A stretch of 64,000 nt of DNA from Candidatus Chryseopegocella kryptomonas (GCF_001536065.1 NZ_CZVW01000007.1:1-64000), one strand, 5' to 3'. Counted from the first letter of the stretch, positions 8,347 through 18,480 are shown. The notes: generated by a model not told the origin, from the sequence alone. Program-made: numbers and translations.

Positions 8347-9831
8347 ATGACATTTCCTGTTGCGAAAAACTTTACAGAAGATAGAATTGAGATAAAAGAT
8401 GAACTTGTTAAAACCGTTGGGAAAATTGCGGATGAAAATAAATTTGAAGCGTATGTCGTCGGTGGATATGTGAGAGACCTTTTGCTTGGGAAAGAAGTTA
8501 AAGATGTTGATTTTCTCGTCATAGGTGAGGGATTAAAATTTGCGAAGATAGTTGCGAAATACTTCGGTAAAAAAGTCACGGTTTATGCACAGTTTAGAAC
8601 TGCAATGATAATGCTTGATGATAGAAAAATTGAATTTGTCGGAGCAAGAAAAGAAAGTTATCGCAAGGATTCACGAAAACCAATAGTTGAAGATGGAACT
8701 CTTGACGATGACCTTGCACGAAGGGATTTTACGATAAATGCGATTGCCGTTTCAATAAATGAAGAAACATTCGGAAAGATAATTGACCCATTTAACGGTA
8801 GAGAAGATTTAAAAAATAAAATAATCAGAACCCCGCTTGACCCAGAGCGAACATTTGACGATGACCCATTGCGAATGATGAGAGCGATAAGATTTGCATC
8901 TCAACTTGAATTTCAAATTGAGGAAAGGACATTTGAAGCGATAAAAAAGATGAAAGACAGAATAAGCATTGTTTCACAAGAAAGGATAACGGATGAATTT
9001 TTGAAAATAATGATGTCAGATAAGCCATCAATTGGTTTAAAATTGATGCAGGAGACAAGTTTGATGCGAATTATTCTTCCAGAAGTTGCGGAACTTGAAG
9101 GGACGGAGCAAAGGACGAGTTCCGAAGATGAAAACACCGCACGGTATCATCATAAAGATGTATTTCAGCATACTTGTCAGGTTGTTGACAATCTCGCACG
9201 AGTCACGGATAATGTATGGCTTCGTCTTGCAGGTTTATTTCACGATATAGCAAAGCCGAGGACGAAAGCATTTAAAGAAGGCGTCGGTTGGACTTTTTAC
9301 GGTCACGATATTCTTGGCGCAAAAATGGTTCGCTCAATTTTCAGAAGGATGAAACTTCCACTTGACAAATCAAAATATGTTGAAAAACTTGTTCGCTTGC
9401 ACCTCAGACCAATGGCTTTGGTTGATGAAAGCGTCACAGATTCAGCGATAAGAAGATTGATAGTTCAAGCTGGCGAAGACCTTGATGATCTGATAAAACT
9501 TTGCAGAGCAGATATAACCACACGAAACCCGAAACTTGTTCAAGAATACTCAAGAAATTATGATATCGTCGTTCAAAGAATTAAGGAAGTGGAAGAAAAG
9601 GATAGATTAAGAGCTTTTAAATCGCCTGTTAATGGGAATGAGATAATGCAGGCGCTTGGCTTGAACCCTGGACCTCTTGTTGGTCGTCTAAAAAAAGCGA
9701 TAGAAGAAGCAATTCTTGAAGGAATAATTCCAAATGACCACGACAAAGCATTTGAATATCTTATGAAAATAAAGGACAAAATAATTGCTGAATATGAACA
9801 GGGAAAGAAAGAAGAAAAGCACATCGGTTAG
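8347..9831 (+). CDS. cca: CCA tRNA nucleotidyltransferase with HD domain
   Basis: Adds or repairs the 3' CCA of tRNAs. The class II nucleotidyltransferase head shows VGGYVRDLLLGKEVKDVDFLV (about residues 38-58, catalytic D-x-D) and RRDFTINAIA (about 127-136). The RNA-binding helices follow, then an HD domain with HHKDVFQHT and FHDIAKPR (about 302-309). The length of 494 fits the HD-containing form. Both tRNA genes in this window lack an encoded CCA, so this enzyme is needed. The next gene starts inside its 3' end. Confidence 0.92.
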   Translation: MTFPVAKNFTEDRIEIKDELVKTVGKIADENKFEAYVVGGYVRDLLLGKEVKDVDFLVIGEGLKFAKIVAKYFGKKVTVYAQFRTAMIMLDDRKIEFVGARKESYRKDSRKPIVEDGTLDDDLARRDFTINAIAVSINEETFGKIIDPFNGREDLKNKIIRTPLDPERTFDDDPLRMMRAIRFASQLEFQIEERTFEAIKKMKDRISIVSQERITDEFLKIMMSDKPSIGLKLMQETSLMRIILPEVAELEGTEQRTSSEDENTARYHHKDVFQHTCQVVDNLARVTDNVWLRLAGLFHDIAKPRTKAFKEGVGWTFYGHDILGAKMVRSIFRRMKLPLDKSKYVEKLVRLHLRPMALVDESVTDSAIRRLIVQAGEDLDDLIKLCRADITTRNPKLVQEYSRNYDIVVQRIKEVEEKDRLRAFKSPVNGNEIMQALGLNPGPLVGRLKKAIEEAILEGIIPNDHDKAFEYLMKIKDKIIAEYEQGKKEEKHIG

Positions 9832-12277
9832 AGCAAAATTTCTTTTATTTATTTCGTTGTTAATTCTTTATGCGAAACTTTTTTCGCACAATTTTCAGAA
9901 CAAAGTCGCAACCGCATTTAAAACAGATGAAAGCATAAAAGTTGACGGTATCTTATCTGAAAAAGCATGGGAGAATGCAATTTCAATAACTGATTTCGTT
10001 CAACTTGAACCTTACGAGGGACAAAATCCAAGCGAAAGAACAGAAGTTAAAATTTTATATGACGATAACGCTATTTATTTTGGTTTTATTCTTTACGATT
10101 CTGAGCCGGATAAAATTGTCTCACGATTGACAAGGAGAGACAGAGATATTGAAAGTGATAAAATTAACATCATTCTTGATACATTTCACGACCATAAAAA
10201 TGCTTATTTTTTCTCCGTAAATTCCGCAGGCGTTAAAGTTGATGGAATTATCACAGGTGATGGTTCAAGATTTGATAATGAATGGGATGGGATTTGGGAC
10301 TCTGCTGTTAAGATCACGGAAATTGGCTGGATTTGTGAAGTTAAAATTCCATTTGCGATTTTGAGATTTTCAACCGATAAGGAATGGGGAATTAACTTTG
10401 AAAGATATATAAGCAGGAAAAAAGAATTAATTCAGTGGGCATTTATCTCAAAAAAGGAAACGGGGCGTGTTTCAAAAATTGGACACTTGATCGGGATCAA
10501 AACGATTAATTCGGCGAAGGGACTTGAGATTTACCCTTACACTGCGCCAAAGGTTATATTCCGACCTGAATCAGAACTTAATTCAAGAACAAGGGATATA
10601 AAGTTTGATATCGGAGTTGATTTCAGATATAAAATCAGCAATGATTTTGTTTTAAATGCAACCGTGAATCCAGATTTCAGTCAAGTTGAAGCAGACCAGG
10701 TTGTTCTTAACTTAACAACTTATGAAACATTTTATCCAGAGAAAAGGCAATTTTTCACTGATGGTTCTCAATTTTTCACATTTGGTGCCCCGGGTGGAAG
10801 GGGTGGGGGCAGAAGATTTCAAGGTATGCAAATTTTCTACTCACGAAGGATAGGAAAAAAACCGTCTGGGTTTCCAGATATCCCGGAAGGTGGGAAAATT
10901 GTCTATTTCCCAGAGCGAACAAAAATTCTTAATGCCATTAAATTAACAGGTAAAACTCAAAATGGGCTTGCACTTGGCTTCATAAATGCTTTGACAAGCC
11001 CTGAAAAAGCAATTGTATCGGATTCACTTGGAAACGAATTTAGTTCAGTTGTTGAGCCACTTGCAAATTATTCTGTTTTAAGATTGCAAAAAGATGTTAT
11101 GAATAACTCGGCAATTGGATTGATTTTAACAAATGTCGCAAAAGATGGGAGATTGCCAGCAACGACGGGTGGCGTTGACTGGGGATTGAGATTTTTGAAT
11201 AATACTTATAGTTTTGATGGATTTTTTGTCTTCTCAAAAACATCTCATAACGACGGGAAACCTGCAACTGCGGGAAGAATTTCAATAGCAAAAATAGCGG
11301 GTGAAAATTTTCTCTATTCAACAAATTATGATTACACCGCAAAAGGTTTTTATATAAACGATGTTGGCTATTTCTCAAGGGACAACGATCACGGCGGATC
11401 AACAGAGTTCAGATTTAAACAGGATGTAAGACCATTCTGGATAATAAGAAGATTTTACGCTGGCGTAAGATATAATTACAGATGGAACTTTGATAGGGCA
11501 ACAATTATGCGTGGAATCGGCTTTGATCAGATGACTGAATTTTTAAATTATTGGAGTTTTTCAATTTTCGGATTTTACAGCCCTTGGCGTGTTTATGATG
11601 ATAGAGAAACAAGGGGAAATGGATTGTATCTTGGAAAAAGTAGATATAATGTCAATTTTAGTTTGAGGACAGATTCAAGGAAAAATGTTATCTTTGACTT
11701 TGAATATGGATTTGGGGAATGGGGGTTTATTGAAAAAGATGATGTTAGAAGATGGCAAAATAGGTTTGAGTTTGGAATAACTTTTAGACCTGCGGATTGG
11801 GTTGAATTTGAAATAAACAATCAATTTAGATTTGTCCGAAATGAAGAGGCATGGGTTGATAATTTAACAGTTGGAGATAGTTTATATAGCATTTTCGCTG
11901 ATAGAACAACAGATGAATTTGATTTGACATTGCGTGGCACGATAACATTTACACGTGATTTAACTTTGCAAATTTACGCTCAAACTTTCATAGCGAAGGG
12001 ACATTATCAAAATTTCAAACTTTTAAAGACACCGGAAATTTTAACACCTTACGATTACGCTGGAAATCCAGATTTTAATTTGCAATCTTTTAATTTGAAT
12101 TTTATCTTGAGATGGGAGTATAAAACTGGAAGTGTTTTGTATTTCGTTATAACTCAATCAAGAAATGGAAGAGAAGGAAATTACTTTACAAGTTTGCGAA
12201 GGGATATTGCACAGACATTTAAAGTCCCGGCTGTAAATGGAATTTATCTCAAATTAACACACGGAATAATAATCTAA
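9794..12277 (+). CDS. DUF5916 outer-membrane protein with N-terminal CBM9-like domain
   Basis: An exported protein of about 827 residues. After a basic N-terminus and hydrophobic signal (FLLFISLLILYAKLFS) comes a CBM9-like domain beginning near DESIKVDGILSEKAWENA. The DUF5916 region has NPDFSQVEADQ and FYPEKRQFF, followed by alternating hydrophobic/aromatic strands typical of a beta-barrel. Common in the Bacteroidetes/FCB group; the function is unknown, perhaps glycan or peptide uptake. ATG 9794 overlaps cca by 38 bases; a later start would cut the signal peptide. An S9 peptidase follows 16 bases later. Confidence 0.75.
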   Translation: MNRERKKKSTSVRAKFLLFISLLILYAKLFSHNFQNKVATAFKTDESIKVDGILSEKAWENAISITDFVQLEPYEGQNPSERTEVKILYDDNAIYFGFILYDSEPDKIVSRLTRRDRDIESDKINIILDTFHDHKNAYFFSVNSAGVKVDGIITGDGSRFDNEWDGIWDSAVKITEIGWICEVKIPFAILRFSTDKEWGINFERYISRKKELIQWAFISKKETGRVSKIGHLIGIKTINSAKGLEIYPYTAPKVIFRPESELNSRTRDIKFDIGVDFRYKISNDFVLNATVNPDFSQVEADQVVLNLTTYETFYPEKRQFFTDGSQFFTFGAPGGRGGGRRFQGMQIFYSRRIGKKPSGFPDIPEGGKIVYFPERTKILNAIKLTGKTQNGLALGFINALTSPEKAIVSDSLGNEFSSVVEPLANYSVLRLQKDVMNNSAIGLILTNVAKDGRLPATTGGVDWGLRFLNNTYSFDGFFVFSKTSHNDGKPATAGRISIAKIAGENFLYSTNYDYTAKGFYINDVGYFSRDNDHGGSTEFRFKQDVRPFWIIRRFYAGVRYNYRWNFDRATIMRGIGFDQMTEFLNYWSFSIFGFYSPWRVYDDRETRGNGLYLGKSRYNVNFSLRTDSRKNVIFDFEYGFGEWGFIEKDDVRRWQNRFEFGITFRPADWVEFEINNQFRFVRNEEAWVDNLTVGDSLYSIFADRTTDEFDLTLRGTITFTRDLTLQIYAQTFIAKGHYQNFKLLKTPEILTPYDYAGNPDFNLQSFNLNFILRWEYKTGSVLYFVITQSRNGREGNYFTSLRRDIAQTFKVPAVNGIYLKLTHGIII

Positions 12278-12293
12278 AAAAGGAGGCATTGTT

Positions 12294-14699
12294 ATGAGAA
12301 AAAAAATCATTCTGTTTTTATTAATACTTTTCACATCTTTCGGGGTCTCTGTTTGGTCTCAAGTTCAAAAGATGAAATTCACAATTAAAGACATGCTTTC
12401 AATTAATGTCCCATCTCAAATTGACATCTCTCCAGATGGGAAATTTGTCGTTTTTGTTTTATCAAAAGCTGATTTTGAAGAAAGCAAATACAGGACTGAT
12501 CTTTACATTGTTTCAACCGAAACAGGGGAAGTCAAGCAGTTAACATTTTCAAAAGAGGACGAACGAATGCCTAAATTTTCACCTGATGGGAAAATTATTG
12601 CTTTTTTATCCGATAGAAAAGCCGCCGGAGATGAAAAGGAAGTAAAAACTCAAATATGGCTATTACCCATTGACGGTGGAGAAGCTTATAAATTAACAAA
12701 TGCTCCGGAGGGAGTAATTTCATTTAACTGGATGCCCGATGGCAAAAGCATACTTTATCTTACACAGGAGACATTGCCAAAGCCAGAAAAAGAGAAAAAA
12801 GAGCGAGATAAAAAGTTAAAATTTGATCCGACAGTTGTAGATAAAGAAAAGTATCGCAAAGAGTTTTATCTTGTTGATGTTAAATCAAAGAAAGAGAGAA
12901 AAGTTTTTGTTGGGGATTACGGGGTTAGTGAATTTGATATCTCGCTAGATGGAAAATTCGTTGTTTATAACACAAATTATACAGGTGATATTGACGATGG
13001 GAAAAAGTTTGATTTGTGGATTTTTGAAGTTGAGTCGGGTAAGGCAAGGCAACTTACAACAAGACCGGGGGGTGAAAGACAGCCGAAATGGTCTCCCGAC
13101 GGAAGATTTATCGCCTGCGTTGCGGATCTTGATCCGAAATTTACATATTCTCAAGAAGAACTTTTCATCGTGAATCCTCAAACAGGTGAGATGAAAAATT
13201 TAACTGAAAAATTTGACCTTGGAATTGTTGGATATGAATTTTCAAAATCGCAACCTGAAAAAATTTACGCAAGAACTGCAAGCGGTGTTTATACGCATGT
13301 TTATTTGATTTCTGCTGTAAATGGCGAGGTAAAAGAGTTTCTCGGCGGTGAAAAAGTTTATGGGGACATGGCAATTTCAAATAACGATGGTGCGATTGCT
13401 CTACTTTTGGAAGATAAAGCGAGCGCGCCAGATGTGTTTATATTCAAAAACGGAGAATTAAAAAAATTAACAAACCTGAATCCTCAACTTGAAAACTTCA
13501 CATTTGGAGAACAAACTGTTATAAAATGGAAAAGTTTTGATGGATGGGTGATTGAGGGAATTCTTGTCAAGCCGGTTAATTTTGAACCAGGCAAAAAATA
13601 TCCAATGCTTGTTGCTGTTCACGGTGGACCTTATGGAAGGATTCAAAATATACTTCGCCAGTATTACAATTTACAGGTTTGGGCTAACGAAGGTTATCTT
13701 GTTTTTGCGCCAAATTTCCGCGGGAGCTCCGGTTATTCAAATAAATTTGGAATTTCTAATTTTAAAGATCTCGGCGGTGGCGATTTCAAAGATATAATGG
13801 CTGGAATTGATTACATCATCAAAGAGCTTAAAATTGCAGATGAAAACAAAATTGGGATATTTGGTGGAAGTTACGGTGGATATATGACGAATTGGGCTAT
13901 AACTCAAACCGATAGATTCAAAGCAGCGGTTTCAATGTTTGGTATATTTAATTTGATAACTGATTACAGCAATTCCTATCTTCCAAGCTGGGAACCAGAT
14001 TATCTTGGCGATTACTATTGGAACAATCTCAAAATTTATCTTGAACGTTCACCATTTTACTATGTTAAGAACATAAAAACTCCTGTTTTGATAATGCACG
14101 GGGATGAAGATCCGAATACATTTATAAGCAATTCAAAAGAGATGTATCAAGCGTTGAAACATCTTGGTAAGACAGTTGAATTTGTTCGTTATCCTCGCGA
14201 AGGTCACGGCTTTAGAGAACCAAATCATAGAATTGATGAATTTTATCGCTGTCTTGATTGGTTTAACAAATATCTTCTTGGAATTGAACCTGAGAAAAAA
14301 GCAATTGTTCGCATTGATGAATGGGTTAATTCTGATGGTTGGAGTGTTAAGGTTGTCAGGGCAAATAAAAATGTTAATTACGCTGGATTTGACACATCAG
14401 AAAAATTTATTGAAGTTGAAATTTTATTCAAGGCAAATGAAGAAGCAAAACCTTTTGATATTTCAGTGAATGACTTTACCGTATTTGACCCCGAAGGTAA
14501 TAAAATTTATCCGTCTGGTTTTCCCGTTGAGGTAAGCGGTGTTAAGGCGATTTTGAGCGGAGATTTTAAGATAAATGTCAGCACAAAAGGCGAGAACAAA
14601 TACTATCCATTGAAACTTTCTTTCAAGGTTTCAAATCTCAAAGATAAACTAAAACTTAAAATTGCGAAGTTTCCACAGTTTGATTTCTTTCTTGATTAA
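12294..14699 (+). CDS. S9 family prolyl-oligopeptidase/dipeptidyl aminopeptidase, exported
   Basis: A serine peptidase of 801 residues with a cleavable signal (KIILFLLILFTSFGVSVWS). Residues of about 40-400 form a PD40 beta-propeller, with repeated SPDGK/SPDGR motifs. The alpha/beta-hydrolase domain has the nucleophile in GGSYGGY (about residue 525), Asp in HGDEDPNTF (about 602) and His in REGHGF (about 637). About 125 residues follow the usual end of the fold and look like a beta-sandwich. It probably trims peptides outside the cytoplasm. The start is fixed by AAAGGAGG upstream. A terminator lies just after it. Confidence 0.9.
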   Translation: MRKKIILFLLILFTSFGVSVWSQVQKMKFTIKDMLSINVPSQIDISPDGKFVVFVLSKADFEESKYRTDLYIVSTETGEVKQLTFSKEDERMPKFSPDGKIIAFLSDRKAAGDEKEVKTQIWLLPIDGGEAYKLTNAPEGVISFNWMPDGKSILYLTQETLPKPEKEKKERDKKLKFDPTVVDKEKYRKEFYLVDVKSKKERKVFVGDYGVSEFDISLDGKFVVYNTNYTGDIDDGKKFDLWIFEVESGKARQLTTRPGGERQPKWSPDGRFIACVADLDPKFTYSQEELFIVNPQTGEMKNLTEKFDLGIVGYEFSKSQPEKIYARTASGVYTHVYLISAVNGEVKEFLGGEKVYGDMAISNNDGAIALLLEDKASAPDVFIFKNGELKKLTNLNPQLENFTFGEQTVIKWKSFDGWVIEGILVKPVNFEPGKKYPMLVAVHGGPYGRIQNILRQYYNLQVWANEGYLVFAPNFRGSSGYSNKFGISNFKDLGGGDFKDIMAGIDYIIKELKIADENKIGIFGGSYGGYMTNWAITQTDRFKAAVSMFGIFNLITDYSNSYLPSWEPDYLGDYYWNNLKIYLERSPFYYVKNIKTPVLIMHGDEDPNTFISNSKEMYQALKHLGKTVEFVRYPREGHGFREPNHRIDEFYRCLDWFNKYLLGIEPEKKAIVRIDEWVNSDGWSVKVVRANKNVNYAGFDTSEKFIEVEILFKANEEAKPFDISVNDFTVFDPEGNKIYPSGFPVEVSGVKAILSGDFKINVSTKGENKYYPLKLSFKVSNLKDKLKLKIAKFPQFDFFLD

Positions 14700-14704
14700 T
14701 TCTT

Positions 14705-14745
14705 AAAAGGGGAGGGTTTTTCAAGCCCTTCCCTTTTTTATTTTT
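14705..14745 (+). terminator. Intrinsic terminator after the S9 peptidase
   Basis: AAGGGGAGGG pairs with CCCTTCCCTT (one G-U) around a short loop, followed by a T-rich run. It ends the 3'-most gene of the forward block before the TetR gene. Confidence 0.8.
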
Positions 14746-14796
14746 AACCTGCCCTTTTATTCTCCCAAGATCACTTTAGAGAATCGGGCTGTAAAC

Positions 14797-14825
14797 TTGA
14801 CTTTTTAAATTTTCATTTTTATATT
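14797..14825 (+). promoter_or_regulatory. Promoter of the TetR/RND operon
   Basis: TTGACT (14797-14802), a 17-bp spacer and TATATT (14820-14825). The predicted transcription start falls near 14832, inside the GACC/GGTC inverted repeat. Confidence 0.6.
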
Positions 14826-14852
14826 TTCGACCGAAAAAACAAACTGGTCAAA
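14826..14852. promoter_or_regulatory. Candidate TetR operator
   Basis: GACC (14829-14832) and GGTC (14846-14849) form an inverted repeat with a 13-base gap, flanked by T-rich and A-rich arms, directly over the predicted start site and before the TetR ATG (14860). The position suits autorepression. The arms are short, so this remains a candidate. Confidence 0.35.
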
Positions 14853-14859
14853 AATTCAA

Positions 14860-15438
14860 ATGATCGATGTTGAGAAAACAAAGAGTGAAATAGTTGAGAT
14901 AGCGAGAGAAATTTTTGCAAAATTCGGGTTCAAAAAAACAACTATGGATGAAATAGCAAAAGCGATAAAAAAAGCGAAAAGCTCGCTTTATTATTACTTC
15001 CAGAGCAAAGAGGAAGTTTTTCAAGCGGTAATTGAGCAGGAGGCAGACCTTCTGCGTGAAAAAATTGAAAAAGCAATGTCCCAAGAAGATACTCCACAAG
15101 GTAAACTTCGGGCTTATGTGATAACCAGAATGAAAGCTTTGAGACAGCTTGCAAACTTTTACAGCGCACTCAAAGATGAATACCTTGAAAATTTTAAATT
15201 CATTGAAAAGTTCAGAAGGAAATACGATGAGGAGGAAATACAAACTATAAGCAAAATTTTGTCCGATGGAGTTAAAAGAGGTGTCTTTAATGTGAAAGAT
15301 GTTGAGATGACTGCACTTGCGATTTTGATAGCATTGAAAGGATTTGAGTCGTGGATTTTTCAGGGAAACATAAGATGGAGCGAGAAAGACATTGATAATT
15401 TGCTTGATGTCTTGTTTTATGGCATAGTTAAAAAATAA
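14860..15438 (+). CDS. TetR/AcrR family transcriptional regulator
   Basis: A 192-residue DNA-binding repressor. The N-terminal helix-turn-helix reads AREIFAKFGFKKTTMDEIAKA, then KSSLYYYFQSKEEVF (about residues 14-60), which is the classic TetR pattern. The C-terminal half is a helical ligand-binding domain of no clear specificity. It is the first gene of the unit ending at 20624 and lies 14 bases before the RND gene, so it most likely controls that exporter in response to its substrate. Confidence 0.88.
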   Translation: MIDVEKTKSEIVEIAREIFAKFGFKKTTMDEIAKAIKKAKSSLYYYFQSKEEVFQAVIEQEADLLREKIEKAMSQEDTPQGKLRAYVITRMKALRQLANFYSALKDEYLENFKFIEKFRRKYDEEEIQTISKILSDGVKRGVFNVKDVEMTALAILIALKGFESWIFQGNIRWSEKDIDNLLDVLFYGIVKK

Positions 15439-15452
15439 ACTCTGGAGTCAAA

Positions 15453-17735
15453 ATGGGAAAATTTGCAAATTTTGTCATAAAATACAGATGGATGTTAATT
15501 TCACTAATCCTAATTTTGACTCTCCTCTTTGCCTATTCAATCAAAAATTTAAAAATAAATTCCGATTTTGTTTCCTATCTTCCTGAATCAGATGAAGCGG
15601 TAAAACTCTCAAAATACATCGGAAATAAATACGGTGGGAATTTAACGGCGATTGTCGCAATTGAATCCGATGATGTTTTCAAATATGAAACATTGAAAGC
15701 GATTTATAATTTAACCGAAAAATTGAGATATGTTGATGGGGTTTCATATGTTATGAGTTTAACAAATGCAATTGATATAAAGGGAACTGATGAAGGCATT
15801 GAAATTGGAAAGTTAATTTCGGAAGTCCCGACGGACAAGCAAAGTTTAAGAGAACTCAAAAAATATGTTCTTTCAAAAGATTTGTATAAAAATCTTGTCT
15901 CAAAGGATGGAAAAGTTACCTTGATTATGTGTAGATTAAGCGATGGCGTTGATAAGGTAAAAGTTGCTCGTGAGATTAAAAAAGTGGTTGATGCGGAAAA
16001 TTTGAAGGAAAAAGTTTATTTTGGGGGTTTGCCTTTTCAGATGATTGATATGAATGAAATGATAATTGATGATTTGAAGATTTTAACTCCACTTGTTGGA
16101 CTTGTTATCGTGATTATTTTGTTTTTGAGTTTTAAAAATATAAGAGGCGTTGTAATTCCTTTTCTTGCGGTTGCGTTAAGCGTTGTGTGGACTTTTGGGA
16201 CGATGGCGATTTTGAAAATACCTTTGACGATAATTTCAAATACTATCCCAGTAATTTTGACTGCGATCGGAAGTGCATATGGAATCCACATTGTGAACAA
16301 ATTTAGAGAAGACATTGGCATTCTTGATGTTAAAGAGCGTTCAAAAGTTGCTCTATCCGAAGTTGGATTGGCTGTGTTTCTGGCTGGAATTACAACGATG
16401 GCTGGATTTATGTCGTTTGTATTTGGCTCGTATTTGATAATGATAAAGGAGTTTGGGATTTTTACAAGTGTTGGAGTTTTATATGCTCTTGTAATTTCGT
16501 TAACACTTCTCCCTTCTATTCTTTCTTTTTTGAAATGGGAGGGGAAGACGGATAGAGTTTCAAAGAAGAAAACTAATAACGAGTTTCAATTTAAAATTGT
16601 CAAAGCAGTTTCAAAAGCAAGATATGTGATTTTGATTTTAACTTTCGTATTCGTGCTTGCAAGTGTAATTGGGATTTTCAAAATAAATAGAGAGGTAAGC
16701 ATACTTGAGTATTTCAAACCGCAGACGAATGTGAGAGCCACTGAAGAAATGTTGAAGAAAAATTTCGGTGGTTCGTTGCCTCTTTATATACTTGTTAAAG
16801 GTGATATTCAGAGTCCAGAGGTTCTGAAAGAGATGAAAAAGGTTGAAGAATTTTTAAAGGCAATGCCAAATGTTCATAATCCACAATCAATAGTGGATAT
16901 AATTGAAGAGATGAACTATGTAATGGGCGAGGGCAAAAAGATTCCCGATACAAGGGAAAAAGTTTCTAATTTAATGTTTCTGGTTGAAGGCGAAGAAATT
17001 TTTTCGCAACTTGTTTCACCAGATAAAGATGAAGCGTTGATTCAGGCGATGGTGACTTATGAGAGTTCCACAAAAATTTCAAAAATCGTTGAGCAAATTG
17101 AGAAGTATTTTAACAGTGCAAACAATAAAGGTTTTGTTGAGTTTAAGCAAACAGGTATGCCGTTAATTTATAAGCATCTTGATGATGCGATAATAAGAAG
17201 CCAAATTCAAAGTTTGATTTTCTCTCTGATTTTTGTCTTTGCTATAATGGTTGTTTTATTGAAGTCATTTTGGGGTGGGTTGATCGGGATTGTTCCAGTT
17301 TCTTTGACGATTGTGGTCATCTATGGATTTATGGGATATTACGGGATTCCGCTTGATATAGCGACTGTTTTAATTGCTGGTGTTTCGCTTGGGATGGGGA
17401 TTGATTATTCAATTCACTTTATGAACAGGTTGAAAGTTGAACTTAAAGAAAGTGATTCGTTTGAAATGGCGATAAGCAAAGTTCTTGGCACAACGGGAAT
17501 TGCTATTTTGATAAATGTTCTATCTGTTGCACTTGGATTTTTTGTGCTTGTTTTCGCAAGCGTGATTCCACTTCAAAGGTTCGGGATTATGATTTTGCTA
17601 ACGATGTTTCTTTCAGGCGGTGCGACATTGATTTTAATGCCAACGATAATTTTGATTTTTAAGCCAAAGTTTCTTGAAAAATTAAAGGCGGAAAAAATAG
17701 AAAGAGAAGTTTTTGCTGAAATAAATCAAAAATAA
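15453..17735 (+). CDS. MMPL/RND family transporter (HAE3-like)
   Basis: An inner-membrane exporter of 760 residues with two repeated halves. Each has an N-terminal helix, a periplasmic loop domain and five helices. The second half shows GMGIDYSIHFMNR with the proton-relay Asp. In the first half the same place reads IGSAYGIHIVNKF, without Asp. This layout is typical of HAE3/HpnN-like lipid exporters, which lack the large TolC-docking domain. Its neighbours, a LolA-like carrier and an outer-membrane barrel, suggest hydrophobic cargo is moved from inner to outer membrane. Confidence 0.85.
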   Translation: MGKFANFVIKYRWMLISLILILTLLFAYSIKNLKINSDFVSYLPESDEAVKLSKYIGNKYGGNLTAIVAIESDDVFKYETLKAIYNLTEKLRYVDGVSYVMSLTNAIDIKGTDEGIEIGKLISEVPTDKQSLRELKKYVLSKDLYKNLVSKDGKVTLIMCRLSDGVDKVKVAREIKKVVDAENLKEKVYFGGLPFQMIDMNEMIIDDLKILTPLVGLVIVIILFLSFKNIRGVVIPFLAVALSVVWTFGTMAILKIPLTIISNTIPVILTAIGSAYGIHIVNKFREDIGILDVKERSKVALSEVGLAVFLAGITTMAGFMSFVFGSYLIMIKEFGIFTSVGVLYALVISLTLLPSILSFLKWEGKTDRVSKKKTNNEFQFKIVKAVSKARYVILILTFVFVLASVIGIFKINREVSILEYFKPQTNVRATEEMLKKNFGGSLPLYILVKGDIQSPEVLKEMKKVEEFLKAMPNVHNPQSIVDIIEEMNYVMGEGKKIPDTREKVSNLMFLVEGEEIFSQLVSPDKDEALIQAMVTYESSTKISKIVEQIEKYFNSANNKGFVEFKQTGMPLIYKHLDDAIIRSQIQSLIFSLIFVFAIMVVLLKSFWGGLIGIVPVSLTIVVIYGFMGYYGIPLDIATVLIAGVSLGMGIDYSIHFMNRLKVELKESDSFEMAISKVLGTTGIAILINVLSVALGFFVLVFASVIPLQRFGIMILLTMFLSGGATLILMPTIILIFKPKFLEKLKAEKIEREVFAEINQK

Positions 17736-17751
17736 AATCTGCGGTGGAAAA

Positions 17752-18480
17752 ATGTGGCTTATTGTTCTGTTAATTTTTTCACTTTTGTGGAATACTTCAT
17801 TTGCTCAACTTACTGCGGATGAAATTTTGAAAAAGGTTGACGAGGTAACCTACGCCCCGAAAGATCAGTTTTATAAAGCAAAAGTCATTTTGATTGATAA
17901 AAACGGCAGAGAAAGTTATCGTGAAGCGTTGATGTATCAAAAGGGCACGCATAAGAGATTGGTAAAATTCACAGAGCCAGCAGATATTCGTGGCATCGGA
18001 TTTTTATCTCTTCCAGATGATGTGAACTATGTTTATCTGCCAGCATTTAAAAAGAGCAGACGCATTGCTTCACACATCAAAAATCAAAATTTCGCTGGCA
18101 CTGATTTTACTTATGAAGATATGGAAGCATTGACATATTCTGAAAAATGGAAGCCAGAATTTTTGAGGAAAGATGAGTCGCATTATGTTTTAAACCTTAC
18201 TCCAAGAGAAGGAAGGACAAGCGATTATTCAAAACTTGTGATGTATGTTAGAACCGACAATTTCTATCCAGAGAAAATTGAGTATTATGATAAGGCAGGA
18301 AATTTGTATAAAATTTTGACGAGGAGAAAAATCCAGAAAGTTGGGAATTACTGGGTTGCATTTGAGACAGAAATGAAAGATGTTAAGAAAAATCACACAA
18401 CGAGAATGGTTCTTGACGATATTAAATTTGACACAAATTTGAGCGATGATATTTTCACAGTAAGAAATCTGGAAAGGTGA
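17752..18480 (+). CDS. LolA-like outer membrane lipoprotein-sorting protein (COG2834 type)
   Basis: A 242-residue periplasmic protein with signal peptide (IVLLIFSLLWNTSFA). The mature part has the LolA-like half-barrel pattern: TADEILKKVDEV, then strands with KFTEPADIRGIGFLSLP and YVYLPAFKKSRRI, as in COG2834 proteins that accompany MMPL exporters. It probably carries a lipid or hydrophobic molecule across the periplasm. It lies 16 bases after the RND gene, and its stop is followed at once by the next ATG, so the two are tightly coupled. Confidence 0.75.
   Translation: MWLIVLLIFSLLWNTSFAQLTADEILKKVDEVTYAPKDQFYKAKVILIDKNGRESYREALMYQKGTHKRLVKFTEPADIRGIGFLSLPDDVNYVYLPAFKKSRRIASHIKNQNFAGTDFTYEDMEALTYSEKWKPEFLRKDESHYVLNLTPREGRTSDYSKLVMYVRTDNFYPEKIEYYDKAGNLYKILTRRKIQKVGNYWVAFETEMKDVKKNHTTRMVLDDIKFDTNLSDDIFTVRNLER

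Noticed and set aside
17479-17495. Second sigma-54-like site TGGCAC
   Set aside because: It lies inside the RND coding region with no gene start nearby and the -12 part does not fit; others at 51806 and 61759 are likewise internal.
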